Shown: positions 18,630-27,363 of the stretch, one piece after another | Position numbering within the stretch: position 1 is the first letter of the stretch | How the letters are laid out: each line of letters opens with the position of its first letter | DNA from: Paraburkholderia dilworthii | GTDB lineage: Bacteria; Pseudomonadota; Gammaproteobacteria; Burkholderiales; Burkholderiaceae | NCBI RefSeq assembly: GCF_000472525.1 | Contig: NZ_AWZT01000001.1 | Coordinates: forward strand, 1 to 64,000 | Length of the DNA stretch: 64,000 nt | Direction of reading: 5' to 3' | The notes under the pieces: model-generated | What the model saw: the letters and a program-made list of their open reading frames with translations, nothing else | Database searches by the model: none | What the model was told of the DNA's origin: nothing | Made by a program: the position numbers and the translations under genes

Positions 18630-18671
18630 AGTACGGGCGCCAACGCATTCTTGAGGCACGCGTCCCAGCCC

Positions 18672-19041
18672 TCATCGGGCCAGGTAAAAATCCAGGGGGA
18701 TAAACTTGACGACCCATCCGCCTTCTTCGCCCCGCGTGGCTGCGGGGTGCATGGAGGCGATGCGCAACGCCTCGTCACGGGTATCCGCCTCGATGACGAA
18801 CAGGCCGCCCACGACTTCCTTCGACTCGGTGTAGGGCCCATCGGTGATGTGCGTCTTGCCACCGTGCGGGCGGAGCGTCGTCCAGCTGTCCAGATCGCCA
18901 AGCGACGCGGAAATCAGACCTTGCCGGTAGCCCGCATCTTTCGTCCAATGCGGGGCATTGGCTCACCAATTCCTTGACGTCGCCTGGCGCCATCGCGGCG
19001 AATTTTTCGGGTGTGAAGTAGGCCAAGCCGAGGTATTTCAT
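18672..19041 (-). pseudogene. YCII/DGPF-domain protein, broken by two frameshifts
   Basis: Read from 19041 the frame gives the family N-terminus (MKYLGLAYFTPEKFAAM, then QCPALDER). It then needs a shift to read MRATGKV, and a second shift to read the long C-terminal part with DSWTTLRPHGGKTHITDGPY, VVGGLFVIEAD and GGWVVKFIPLDF. Family proteins of this type (about 120 residues) are often found near ECF sigma factors, but none is here. Both shifts lie within about 20 bases, so a local indel pair or assembly error is possible. As given, no full-length product can be made. Confidence 0.75.
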
Positions 19042-19806
19042 GGGAGGTCTTTGGGGATGGATACCCTGACGACGAAGCTGATGATCGAAAATCGACAATC
19101 TTCTGGGAAAGTTTGTAGCAGGTCTCGCCAGCCTGTCCGCTCTGGGTCCAGAAACGATCAGTTACCCGCACACGGAAGCTGTCATTCCACGGGCCGGTCC
19201 GCGCCGAAAGCGACTGGATAACTTAGGAATGTATTGGGCGTCATTCAAAGTGTCTGACCTGAGACATTCGCTTTCTCCTTCTAGCAAAAAAACGTTCCGC
19301 AATGGAAACACGCTTTTTTCTTGTCGTTTCTCTACCGGCAGCGTTGCGCCGGACGCTCGCTACCGGGGGGCGGTGCAATTTCATGATTGATTCGCGCAGG
19401 CCCAATGAGTGATCCAGTATTTCTCGCAACAAAGCCCGAATGCATGGACTCACTTGGCGTTAAAACAGCTGCCATTGGCAGTCGGTAGGCGCGCCGACGC
19501 TATCGACGACACATCGTAGACCACGGCTGCTGAAAGTAACTCGAATGGCGGCTGTGTTCGATGACTTGTCCTCGAACGACGGCATGACATGACCGTTCTA
19601 TCGGATGTCGTTGATCGAGCCGCCGGTTAAATCTTTTCAGCGCCCGCAGCCGGACCAAGGCTAAGATCGTTCTACAGGCTGCTCGCGCATGCGGGGCAAT
19701 GGCTCAAAGCCGAATGGGCTCAGCGCCGGGCAGCGGGACATAGGCGACACACTCGTCCGGTGAACGAATTTCATCGCGGTTGATCGCAGGGCGGATGCTA
19801 TTTCGG
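19042..19806. other. Gene-poor stretch
   Basis: About 765 bases with only short frames on either strand, none recognised and none with a good ribosome-binding site. No inverted repeats of insertion-sequence type were seen. It begins the low-density region that extends to about 24600. Confidence 0.5.
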
Positions 19807-20073
19807 TTACGCTTGATGCCGGGCGCGTCGGGCATTAGCCCGCGAGCCTACGTGGAGCCGATCCAGTCTCACAAGAAGTTCCGAACCCTGCTTCTGGATG
19901 TGGATAGGTATGTTGGGTAGCGCAAGCACTGCGCGAATGCGCGTTCGCCAGTAGTCTGGTTGCATTACGACATTTGCCTTTGCGGTATTGCGGGCGTGAT
20001 CCAGATACTCCAACTCAGAGATCATCGTCTGGATATGAGCCAAGTCTTTTTCCGCGTGCGTTTGCGTTGACAT
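19807..20073 (-). CDS. small hypothetical protein
   Basis: An 88-residue predicted soluble protein, mostly helical, with a basic C-terminus rich in Arg and Ala. No family recognised. The stretch TAKANVVMQPDYWRTRIRAVLALPNIP has a normal coding feel, with mixed hydrophobic and charged positions, and it lies on the same strand as the three following small genes. The ribosome-binding site is weak (AAGCG before the ATG). Confidence 0.5.
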   Translation of the reverse strand: MSTQTHAEKDLAHIQTMISELEYLDHARNTAKANVVMQPDYWRTRIRAVLALPNIPIHIQKQGSELLVRLDRLHVGSRANARRARHQA

Positions 20074-20174
20074 AAGCGCTTGATGTTTTCTGATTTATTG
20101 TTCGTCAGTGTTCAAAGGTCGTGAGGTTCGTACCGTTTTGTGCGCGACTTATCGCGCTGTCGCATAGGAAACCG

Positions 20175-20327
20175 TCACCGCCGGGTCCAGCGGCACCAGT
20201 CGTGGTGATCCAGGTTCCTGAGTAACTCTGCACGGCGATATTCACGACGGTAGTGAGCGATTACGCCGGTTGCCGCAATCACCAGTACGAACATACCGAT
20301 CACAACCCCAAGCCAGGATTCACCCAT
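20175..20327 (-). CDS. small single-span membrane protein
   Basis: A 50-residue protein with one hydrophobic segment (WLGVVIGMFVLVIAATGVIA) followed at once by a basic tail (HYRREYRRAELLR), suggesting an N-out/C-in inner-membrane peptide. The start at 20327 was chosen because AAGGAG lies eight bases before it; the open frame continues upstream without such a signal. Function unknown. Confidence 0.6.
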   Translation of the reverse strand: MGESWLGVVIGMFVLVIAATGVIAHYRREYRRAELLRNLDHHDWCRWTRR

Positions 20328-20451
20328 TGCAGTCTCCTTCGTTACGTCCAGTCCGCGCTTACGGACCGGCTGACGGTGCATTACAGGCGTTTCTTCTATC
20401 CTTGCGTTGAACGTTCGTTTGAACGACAGGCCGCAAGTCGACGGACGTTGC

Positions 20452-20649
20452 TCAACACACCCGCCCGACGGCTTTCAGGACGGCATGGCCCTGTGGGGTG
20501 ATGCTTAGTTGCCGCTGTCCGGTCGTCAGCAGTTCAATGTTCACGAGTTGACATGCCAGCAGTGTGTGAATTTCCTCTCGGTCGGGTCTGATCTGGTCGG
20601 GTGCAGCGTTCACCAGCATCAAGGTGGTGAATTCATGCGGACTCAACAT
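20452..20649 (-). CDS. small conserved-type hypothetical protein
   Basis: A 65-residue protein opening MLSPHEFTTLMLV, then a helix with REEIHTLLACQLV and a short strand ending RQLSITPQGHAVLKAV. The second half resembles the wing of a winged-helix domain (QLSITPQGHAVL is like the LTxxG pattern), so a small DNA-binding-like fold is possible. GAGGAGGC precedes the ATG at good spacing. No family assigned. Confidence 0.6.
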   Translation of the reverse strand: MLSPHEFTTLMLVNAAPDQIRPDREEIHTLLACQLVNIELLTTGQRQLSITPQGHAVLKAVGRVC

Positions 20650-20748
20650 GCGTGCCTCCTCACGAAGCGGTATGTCTTCGAACTGACGGGTGACTGATGA
20701 AACCGATGTCCGGCGTCGCGATTACTGGCTGGACATCTTCGCATTGAC

Positions 20749-21255
20749 TTATTTGATCGCCGTGCGGGGTCCCTTGGCTGTTTCAATGGCCTGCTTGGCC
20801 GCTTTGCGGACGGTCTCTCTCGCATGTAGGGAGGTTGGGAAGGTCGATTCCAATACGGTGGTCGTGGGTTCAGTCCCGGCGGGTGCGTTCTTCACAAGGT
20901 TGTCTGCAAGTGTTCGTGCAGTGAGATTCGCATGCTCGTAATGTGCTTCGGCAACCTTCGTCAATTCCGCTTTGGCGTTCGACGCGATGTCATATAGCTG
21001 GCGGCTGTATGAAAGAGCCTGTTCGGCTGCGGGCTGTATCAGACCTGCCTGCCACGTGAGGTATTCCTCGGGCGTCTTAACCGATAGCGCTTCATGCCAG
21101 TAAGCTTCGCTCGTCGCAAGTGCCGAATGAATAGTTTGCAGATTCAGTTCGATCAGTCTCTGGAAGCTCTCGAACGTCGTATTCGTCAAGGCGAAGAGGG
21201 TGACAGCGTTGTCGGTTTGCGATGCGATGAATTGATCGGGTTCGAAAATGCTCAT
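20749..21255 (-). CDS. phaP: phasin family protein (PHA-granule surface protein)
   Basis: A 168-residue phasin. It opens MSIFEPDQFIASQTDNAVTL and continues with the family's amphipathic helices (FESFQRLIELNLQTI, SEAYWHEALSVKTPEEYLTW, then YDIASNAKAELTKVAEAHYE). It ends in an Ala/Lys-rich tail typical of PhaP proteins. Such proteins coat polyhydroxyalkanoate granules and help set their number and size. AAGGAG lies seven bases upstream of the ATG. The symbol is by family; these genomes usually carry several paralogues, so this may not be the main phasin. Confidence 0.88.
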   Translation of the reverse strand: MSIFEPDQFIASQTDNAVTLFALTNTTFESFQRLIELNLQTIHSALATSEAYWHEALSVKTPEEYLTWQAGLIQPAAEQALSYSRQLYDIASNAKAELTKVAEAHYEHANLTARTLADNLVKNAPAGTEPTTTVLESTFPTSLHARETVRKAAKQAIETAKGPRTAIK

Positions 21256-21425
21256 TCATGCTCCTTAATTATCGTCAATTAGCGTGCGATGGTCGTCAGG
21301 CAGAGAAAACCCGGCGCGCCGCCGGACCACCGGCCCCGCAAGGCTGTACCTGACCGAACGGATGCATTTCCCAATAAGTGGAATCATTCTAGCGTCGTGT
21401 AAGCAACATTTGTCATGCTCTTTTG

Positions 21426-21440
21426 TAGGGGAATCCCCTA
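21426..21440. promoter_or_regulatory. Perfect 15-base palindrome upstream of the phasin gene
   Basis: TAGGGGAATCCCCTA is a perfect dyad around one central A. It lies about 170 bases upstream of the phasin start in a gap with no gene. The form suits a dimeric transcription factor. No regulator is assigned. Confidence 0.35.
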
Positions 21441-21545
21441 GCTCTGAAGACATCAGAATGTCATCGGTGTGCCCGGCGCACCCAGGTCGTTTTTAATCGG
21501 CTAGACAATGCAATCGAACACTCGGACAACCGTACGCAACAGTGC

Positions 21546-21765
21546 GCGATGTGCGGGTGCAAATCGTCGTAGCGACAAAGGCATTGGCATCCCGGTATCG
21601 CAACTTGACCGTATGTTTGAGGCGTACGTTCAGCTAGCCATCCGCGAATGGCCGGTGGCGATCGGATTTCGGCATCGAGCTGTCTCTTGTCCAGAACTTG
21701 GTTGATATGCATGGCGGCCGCATCACCGCTGCAAGCGATGGAGCTGATCGTGACAGCGCCGATGG
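21546..21765 (+). pseudogene. Sensor histidine kinase ATPase-domain remnant
   Basis: In three different frames this stretch gives pieces of a HATPase_c domain in the right order: a strand like DVRVQIVV, then SDKGIGIPVSQLDRMFEAYVQL (N2/G1 box region), then GIELSLVQNLVDMHGGRITAASDG (G2 region to C-terminus). At least two frameshifts and a deletion separate them, and no dimerisation/phosphoacceptor domain is present. This is the decayed end of a hybrid sensor kinase gene. Confidence 0.65.
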
Positions 21766-22011
21766 ATGATCGATGGTGTTCAATTGTCATTGCGCAATGC
21801 CGCACCGATGCCTGGCGAGCACTTCAAGCTCGCATTGCGTTTGCCGACCGATGGCAAGACACACGCTGTCCTATGGAATTGCGTCGCAAGAAACGTCAGG
21901 CGCAAAAATGACGGTGTGCTGGTCGGTGCCGAGTTCGGCGCGCGCACCGACGAAGCCAAGGTCCTGCTCAAGGACTTCATTCTCGAAATGGCCACGGGAA
22001 CCGCATTCTAA
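21766..22011 (+). CDS. small hypothetical protein, possibly a truncated PilZ-like domain
   Basis: An 81-residue frame. The part FKLALRLPTDGKTHAVLWNCVARNV followed by VLVGAEF resembles the second half of a PilZ (c-di-GMP receptor) barrel. The RxxxR and DxSxxG motifs that bind the nucleotide are absent, so it would be a fragment. It directly follows a sensor-kinase remnant and has no clear ribosome-binding site. It may be non-functional. Confidence 0.35.
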   Translation: MIDGVQLSLRNAAPMPGEHFKLALRLPTDGKTHAVLWNCVARNVRRKNDGVLVGAEFGARTDEAKVLLKDFILEMATGTAF

Positions 22012-22081
22012 GACCGGCGCTCATCGACAGATTTGCTCGGACCATGCCCGGATAAACGGTGATCCACGGGCGACACCCGTA

Positions 22082-22204
22082 ATGATCTCGGAGGAAGCGT
22101 GGGACGGAATGATGACGCTATCCGACGACGTCGCGATCCGAATGACAAGTCGCCTAGAGGAACGGGTCGTACTGCACTGCGACTTCTGTGGGAAACCAAG
22201 TTGA
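22082..22204 (+). pseudogene. Possible gene fragment cut by the ISNCY-like element
   Basis: A 40-codon frame (MISEEAWDGMMTLSDDVAIRM and on, ending FCGKPS) has normal coding character and an AGGA-rich lead. It stops about 25 bases before the left end of the degenerate insertion element, as if its 3' part had been replaced. The family is not recognised. Confidence 0.25.
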
Positions 22205-22226
22205 CGTAATTAAAGTTGTCGTTCGG

Positions 22227-23160
22227 AGTGATTGTAGCGGCTAAGTTGTAATGCCCGCTTTTAGCCAAGTTCAAATGTCCGCTTTTTCGCAGCGTGCGCT
22301 GACCGGCCGCCGGCGTTTCGGCGCGGGAGGCTTCAATGGCTGCAACCGAACGGATAACGATGACGATGCGCGAACTGGACAGGTTCAAGGTCATTCAGGA
22401 CGTCGCCGACGGCAGGCTCAAGCCCTGGCGCGCGGCGGAACGGCTCAGGCTGACGACGCGGCAGGTTCGCCGTCTCGTTGGACGGTTGCGCGAACATGGA
22501 CCCGTCGCGTCGGCGCTCGAAGCCCAGCAACAACCAGCTGGACGCGGTGACGGCCGATCGGGCACTCTCGATCATCCGTGAGCGCTATGCCGATTTCGGG
22601 CCCACGCTGGCCTGCGAGAAGCTGTACGAATGTCACGGCATCCGGCTTGCAAAGGAGACGGTCAGGCGCCTGATGACGGATGCAGGTCTCTGGATTCCCC
22701 GCCGGCAGCGGCCACCGAAGATTTACCAGCCGCGCGTGCGGTGCGCGTGTGTGGGCGAGCTGATCCAGATCGATGGCAGCGATCACCGGTGGTTCGAGGA
22801 CACAGCCGGATCGGCAAAGCGCCTTCGCGAACCCACCTGGGCGTCGCAACGAGGGTTCAAAGCCGCTCGCCAGGCAAGAAGAAGCAATGCGAGTTCACGC
22901 AGGCCGATATCGATGGTGTGATTCTGGAACAGTCGCAGCAGTGGCAGGTTCAGCAGGCACGCAAACCTGGCTGTCGGTCTGCAAAGGTGGGCGACGCAGA
23001 CGTAAGCGCCCTGCCAGTTCAGGCGTCGTCCTTCAACAATGTGTGAGACAAAAAGCGTTAGAAACAAACCCCTAAACCTGGACATTTCAACTTAGCCGGA
23101 AAGCGGACATTTCAGTCTGGCCTCGACAGTGATCGTAGCGGCTAAGTTGTAGTGCCCGCT
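22227..23160 (+). mobile_element. Degenerate ISNCY-like insertion sequence
   Basis: The left end (about 22240-22290) and a segment at 23080-23116 are imperfect inverted copies of each other, both containing GACATTT and CTTAGCC/GGCTAAG blocks. Between them lies a broken transposase. A 33-base terminal sequence at 22227-22259 is repeated in the same direction at 23128-23160 with two mismatches, so the left end of a second, largely missing copy seems to abut the first. The element is far too short for a complete IS of this type (internal deletion). Confidence 0.65.
22336..22921 (+). pseudogene. ISNCY-type transposase, frameshifted and truncated
   Basis: The frame starting at 22336 gives the HTH part (MTMRELDRFKVIQDVADGRL, then RAAERLRLTTRQVRRLVGRL). 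After a shift near 22500, the frame that contains 22478-22921 gives SNNQLDAVTADRALSIIRERYADFGPTLACEKL and ends the recognisable part at GELIQIDGSDHRWFED. The rest of the integrase core (D,D,E domain) is missing. Downstream, another frame gives a basic GKKKQCEFTQADID tail, consistent with an internal deletion joining N-terminal and C-terminal pieces. Not functional. Confidence 0.7.
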
Positions 23161-23490
23161 GTTCCCCACGGTCAGGATCCAGTGCCCGGCAGCTCGGCGG
23201 GCAGGGCGCGATAACCTGCGCCTCATCACGGCAAAAGCCTCCGCCTGCGCGCCGTATGCGGGAGAGGAACGGCGGCGGTCGGCAATTCGGCCATTGCGGT
23301 CATTGGGCCGATCGCCGGCCAAGGGTCGCTATATTGCTCTGCGGTCGTTGGACGACCTGTCACCTCGAATGACAACTTTCGCTCTGCCAGAGGACGGCAC
23401 CTGTTGAGTGTTGTTCGACGTCTGCCCACCGCTGCCGTTGAGTCCGGACGCGGCGCTTGCCCTCGCTTTGCGTGTGCACGAGAGCTTAAG

Positions 23491-23796
23491 ATGACTGACT
23501 TAACCGAATGCGAATCCGAATCCGAAGTCGCGGCCGTCTTGCACATGAGCGAAGCGTATCTGCCGCGCCTAATTGCGGTCGGCGACCTTGCGCTGGAGCG
23601 CGACAGCGTGCTTACATACAGGGAAAAGCTGCGTAGCGCTCGGCCGCCAAGGGCGGGAGACAGCGAGCACGCATACTTTTACATGAGTGCGGTGGTTGCT
23701 TTAGTCGGTGGCAGGTCCGCTTCCGCTCAGAGCAGACGTCCGCCAAACGAGTTTCACGCTTTGTATGGATTGTGTTTTTGTAATGGAGCAAGTTGA
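23491..23796 (+). CDS. small protein with possible excisionase/antitoxin-like HTH
   Basis: About 101 residues. The N-terminal part (SEVAAVLHMSEAYLPRLIAVGDLAL) resembles the helix-turn-helix of excisionase/antitoxin-type proteins, where a 'VS.xyl..Li.eG.l' pattern is usual. The C-terminal half after GDSEHAYFY looks unrelated and may be read-through. No toxin gene is adjacent. The start at 23491 has only a weak GAGAG signal. It may be a remnant. Confidence 0.35.
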   Translation: MTDLTECESESEVAAVLHMSEAYLPRLIAVGDLALERDSVLTYREKLRSARPPRAGDSEHAYFYMSAVVALVGGRSASAQSRRPPNEFHALYGLCFCNGAS

Positions 23797-24602
23797 AACT
23801 CGCCGCCGTAATCGTTGCACTTCCTTCCTCATTACATCAAGAATCTGACTGTCATCAACTCTGTACTGTCCTCTAACGCCGGGCCGACAGAGGCGATTAC
23901 ATATCCCAACGGGAAACTCGCGTGGCGGTTGCGCAATGCCCGACACAAGCGCTTGGGAAATCAGGGGCGGTCGAAGCCCATTGGCGCCGATTCACTATCA
24001 CTTCTCGAGCTCCCCGACATCGCACAAGCGGCGGGCGTTATCGCGACGACCTGGAGCACGGTGCTTATGCGAGCGATTGCATCGACAAGTCTTCCGACGA
24101 ACGCATGAAGGTAATGAACAATTCTGGCTAGGTGTTCTGCGGCTCCGCGGCGCATATGGATGGAATCAAGGCACTCAGTTCAATGCGGTTCCTGCACGGG
24201 CCGGGATGATCACCGTCGAGTGAGGTGCCGCGACCATAAGTTGGGAGGGCAACCAACGGTTGAAAAAGGGCTTGCGAGTTGGTTTCATAGGTATCTATTT
24301 TATTTATTGCGTGACGTCGCGAAAATGCGCGCGCGGACGCGGCATAGATCCGTATGGGATACCAAGCGAGCCCGGCGCGATGCGGCTTCCAGCGCTTGAA
24401 AAAGATGCGAAAAGCACACCCCATAGCGATGGTACGGCCGCTATTTGCCTCTCAACCGAGGTATACCCGTACTTTCCCAAAAGCCGCACAATTCCTATCT
24501 TTGTATCCCAAGATGGTTGCGATGACCGTTTCGCGGCTCTGAACAACCTATCCGATTGGCGCGCGGACGGCGCGCAGCACGAAGTAACGGAAGACAAACG
24601 AA
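23797..24602. other. Gene-free stretch before ligB
   Basis: About 800 bases with no recognisable gene on either strand. Short frames exist but none has a family pattern. The last 100 bases or so must hold the ligB promoter. Confidence 0.5.
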
Positions 24603-25448
24603 ATGGCAAGGATCATTGGTGGCATCGGCACCTCGCATGTGCCGACTATCGGCATGGCGTACGACAAGGGCAAGCAGAACGATCCCGCATGGGCGCCGCT
24701 TTTCAAGGGCTATGAACCGGTGGCAAGCTGGCTCGCCGAACGCAACCCGGACGCGATGGTGATGTTCTACAACGACCACGCGAACAGCTTCTTCTTCGAC
24801 TGCTACCCAACGTTTGCGTTAGGCGTGTCGGGCAATCACGAATTCGCGGACGAGGGCGCAGGCAAGCGTCCGCTTCCGGATATCGCGGGCCATCCCGATC
24901 TGGCCATTCACATTGCAGAGCAACTGGTCAACGACGAGTTCGACCTCACGATCTTCCAGGACCGTCCGCTCGATCACGGCTGTAATTCACCGCTTTCACT
25001 GATGTTGCCGCATGCCGGCGGCTGGCCACTCGCGCTCGTGCCTGTCGAAGTCAACGTGTTGCAGTATCCGCTGCCGACTGCGAATCGCTGCTATCGCCTC
25101 GGACAGGCATTGCGCCGCGCGATCGAGTCGTATGAAGAGGATCTCGACATCGTGGTGGTCGGCACAGGCGGTCTTTCGCACCAGGTGCACGGCGAGCGCA
25201 GCGGCTTTAACAACACCGAATGGGACATGGAGTTCCTCGACCTGATCGTTCACGAGCCGGAACGTCTTGCTGCGATGAAGCATGTCGACTACGTGCGCCT
25301 CGGCGGCGCGGAAAGTGTCGAAACGATTATGTGGCTCGCCATGCGTGGCGCGCTCGGCCCGAAGGTTCGGGAGCTGCATCGCAATTACTATCTTGCAACC
25401 AGCACCGCAATGGCCGTGACGATTTACGAAGACGAGGTGGCGCAATGA
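24603..25448 (+). CDS. ligB: protocatechuate 4,5-dioxygenase, beta (catalytic) subunit
   Basis: A 281-residue class III (LigB-type) extradiol dioxygenase. It opens the protocatechuate ring between C4 and C5 using Fe(II). The iron ligands fall at H12 (GTSHVP), H59 (YNDHAN) and E240 (GAESVE), with the catalytic base H193 (GGLSHQ); each agrees within two positions with the well-studied Sphingobium enzyme. Gallate dioxygenase is an alternative, but those are single fused chains of about 420 residues; here the small subunit is a separate gene. The ATG has GGAAG upstream, and the stop overlaps ligA (ATGA). Confidence 0.9.
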   Translation: MARIIGGIGTSHVPTIGMAYDKGKQNDPAWAPLFKGYEPVASWLAERNPDAMVMFYNDHANSFFFDCYPTFALGVSGNHEFADEGAGKRPLPDIAGHPDLAIHIAEQLVNDEFDLTIFQDRPLDHGCNSPLSLMLPHAGGWPLALVPVEVNVLQYPLPTANRCYRLGQALRRAIESYEEDLDIVVVGTGGLSHQVHGERSGFNNTEWDMEFLDLIVHEPERLAAMKHVDYVRLGGAESVETIMWLAMRGALGPKVRELHRNYYLATSTAMAVTIYEDEVAQ

Positions 25449-25804
25449 ATCCGCAATTGATCGGCGTCGAAGAATTGACGGGCACGTATCCGTTCGATAT
25501 TCGCCAGAGCATCAAGGCAATGCGCCTGAACCGCTTCTTCTGGCAGATGCGCGAAGCGCCGGCGCGCGCACTGTGGCTGGAAAATCGTCAGGCGGCTTAC
25601 GACGCAACGGGTCTCACGCCGCAAGAGCGCACGCTCGTCGACAACGCCGATTGGATCGGCCTGATTCGTTACGGCGTGTGCTTTTTCGTCCTCGAGAAAT
25701 TCGCGCGCGTGGTGAAGATCACCAATCTGGGCATGTACGCAAGCATGCGAGGCGAAACGCTCGAAGCATTTCTGAAGACGCGCATGGTGCCGGAAGCGGT
25801 GTAG
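25445..25804 (+). CDS. ligA: protocatechuate 4,5-dioxygenase, alpha (small) subunit
   Basis: A 119-residue LigA-type subunit, all helical, which caps the active site of LigB. Recognisable stretches are GTYPFDIRQSIKAMRLNRFF and LVDNADWIGLIRYGVCFFVL. The frame is open much further upstream but there it lies inside ligB; the ATG at 25445 overlaps the ligB stop and gives the normal length. The order is ligB then ligA, the reverse of the classical ligAB. Confidence 0.9.
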   Translation: MNPQLIGVEELTGTYPFDIRQSIKAMRLNRFFWQMREAPARALWLENRQAAYDATGLTPQERTLVDNADWIGLIRYGVCFFVLEKFARVVKITNLGMYASMRGETLEAFLKTRMVPEAV

Positions 25805-25906
25805 CGCGCAATTGCGCCGCGCGCTGGCGGCTGTTCATTTCGACCACAACGCAACCCGGTTTCCACAGAAGGTCGGGGCGGGAAACTATTTTCTTCGGAG
25901 ACATGC

Positions 25907-27250
25907 ATGAAATCTGCCGACTCAGTCGACATCAAGGCGTTTATCGACGCACGCAAGGTGTCGGCCTACCAATGGCTCGTCCTGGTTCTCTGTTTTGTGA
26001 TCGTCATGATGGACGGCCTCGATACGGCCGTGATGGGTTTCGTCGCGCCCGTCATCATGCATGACTGGAATGTGAGCCGCACCGCGTTCGGTCCGGTGAT
26101 GAGCGCCGCAATGGTCGGCCTCGCGGTCGGCGCAATGGCAGCGGGTCCGATTGCCGATCGCATCGGGCGCAAGAAGGTGCTGATTGCTTCGGTGTTCTGC
26201 TTCGGCTTGTTCAGCCTGATTTGCGCCTTTGCCCAGACGCCTTTTCAACTCGTCGCGCTGCGCTTTCTGACCGGGCTCGGCCTCGGCGCGGCCATGCCGA
26301 ATTCCACGACGCTGCTTTCCGAATACGTGCCGTCGCGTAACCGGTCGCTGCTGCTTACCATCATGTTCACCGGCTTTAATTTCGGCTCGGGCGCGGGCGG
26401 CTTCGTCGCGGCCTCGCTGATTCCGCACTACGGCTGGCGCGCGGTGTTCATGTTCGGCGGGATTCTACCGATTGTGAGTGTGCCGCTGCTGCTGTGGCTG
26501 CTGCCCGAGTCAGCGCGTCTCATGCTGGTGCGCAAGATGCCGACCGAACGTATCGCGGCAACGCTTGGGCGTGTATGCGGCCACGCATTCGGCAAGGACG
26601 TGCGCTTCACGGCGCCGGAACCGGCGGTCGCGGCGAAGGCGCCGGTGCGCATGCTGTTCGCGGACGGCTACGCATTCAGCACGCTAATGCTGTGGGTCAC
26701 TTACTTCATGGGACTGCTGATCATTTATCTGCTGACCGGCTGGCTGCCGACGCTGATCAAGGACGCAGGTTTGCCGGTCGAGCGTGCGGCCGCGATCACC
26801 GGCATGTTTCAGTTGGGCGGCACTGTCGGTGCGGTCGCAGTGGGCTTCGCGATGGACCGTATCGATCGCAACGGCGTGATCGGTGCGGCGTATCTGCTTG
26901 GCGGCGTGTTCATCTTCGCGCTCGGCCTGGGCACGCTCAAGTCGAGCTTGCTGCCGGTACTCGTCACGTGTGCGGGCTTCTTCATGAGCGGCGCGCAGAC
27001 CGGTCTCAATGCACTTGCGCCGACCTGCTATCCGACCCGGGCACGCGCGACGGGCGTGAGCTGGATGCTGGGGTTCGGACGCCTCGGCGGGATTCTGGGC
27101 TCGCTCGTGGGCGGTGCGTTGCTGTCGCTCGGGTTCAGCTTCCAGGTGGTGTTCTCGGTGCTGGCCGTGCCCGCGATCATCGCGGCCGTGGCAATCGTGA
27201 TGAACCGGCTCGCTCTGCGCTTCATTACCAGTCCGGTTGCCGACGCATAA
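25907..27250 (+). CDS. MFS transporter, aromatic acid:H+ symporter type
   Basis: A 447-residue inner-membrane carrier with twelve predicted spans. The first span carries the aromatic-acid symporter signature DGLDTAVMGFVAPVI, and loop 2-3 has ADRIGRKKVL. Relatives (PcaK, BenK, GalT) import hydroxybenzoates such as protocatechuate, 4-hydroxybenzoate or gallate. It starts 102 bases after ligA with GGAG before the ATG, so it most likely brings in the substrate of LigAB (inference from context). Confidence 0.88.
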   Translation: MKSADSVDIKAFIDARKVSAYQWLVLVLCFVIVMMDGLDTAVMGFVAPVIMHDWNVSRTAFGPVMSAAMVGLAVGAMAAGPIADRIGRKKVLIASVFCFGLFSLICAFAQTPFQLVALRFLTGLGLGAAMPNSTTLLSEYVPSRNRSLLLTIMFTGFNFGSGAGGFVAASLIPHYGWRAVFMFGGILPIVSVPLLLWLLPESARLMLVRKMPTERIAATLGRVCGHAFGKDVRFTAPEPAVAAKAPVRMLFADGYAFSTLMLWVTYFMGLLIIYLLTGWLPTLIKDAGLPVERAAAITGMFQLGGTVGAVAVGFAMDRIDRNGVIGAAYLLGGVFIFALGLGTLKSSLLPVLVTCAGFFMSGAQTGLNALAPTCYPTRARATGVSWMLGFGRLGGILGSLVGGALLSLGFSFQVVFSVLAVPAIIAAVAIVMNRLALRFITSPVADA

Positions 27251-27363
27251 ACGTGCTGGTGCAGCGTCTTGCGAGAGCTTGCGGCCTTCTGCTTGCGCCG
27301 CAACTTTCGCGTCCGGTGTGATGACAGCGCGCTCATTACGGCGTGCGTATAAGGAGTGCAGAC

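Noticed and set aside
23491..23796. Toxin-antitoxin locus
   Set aside because: Only a weak excisionase-like helix-turn-helix is seen, and no adjacent toxin gene on either side.
24603..25804. Gallate dioxygenase
   Set aside because: Gallate dioxygenases are single chains of about 420 residues; here the subunits are split as in protocatechuate 4,5-dioxygenase. Activity on gallate is not excluded.
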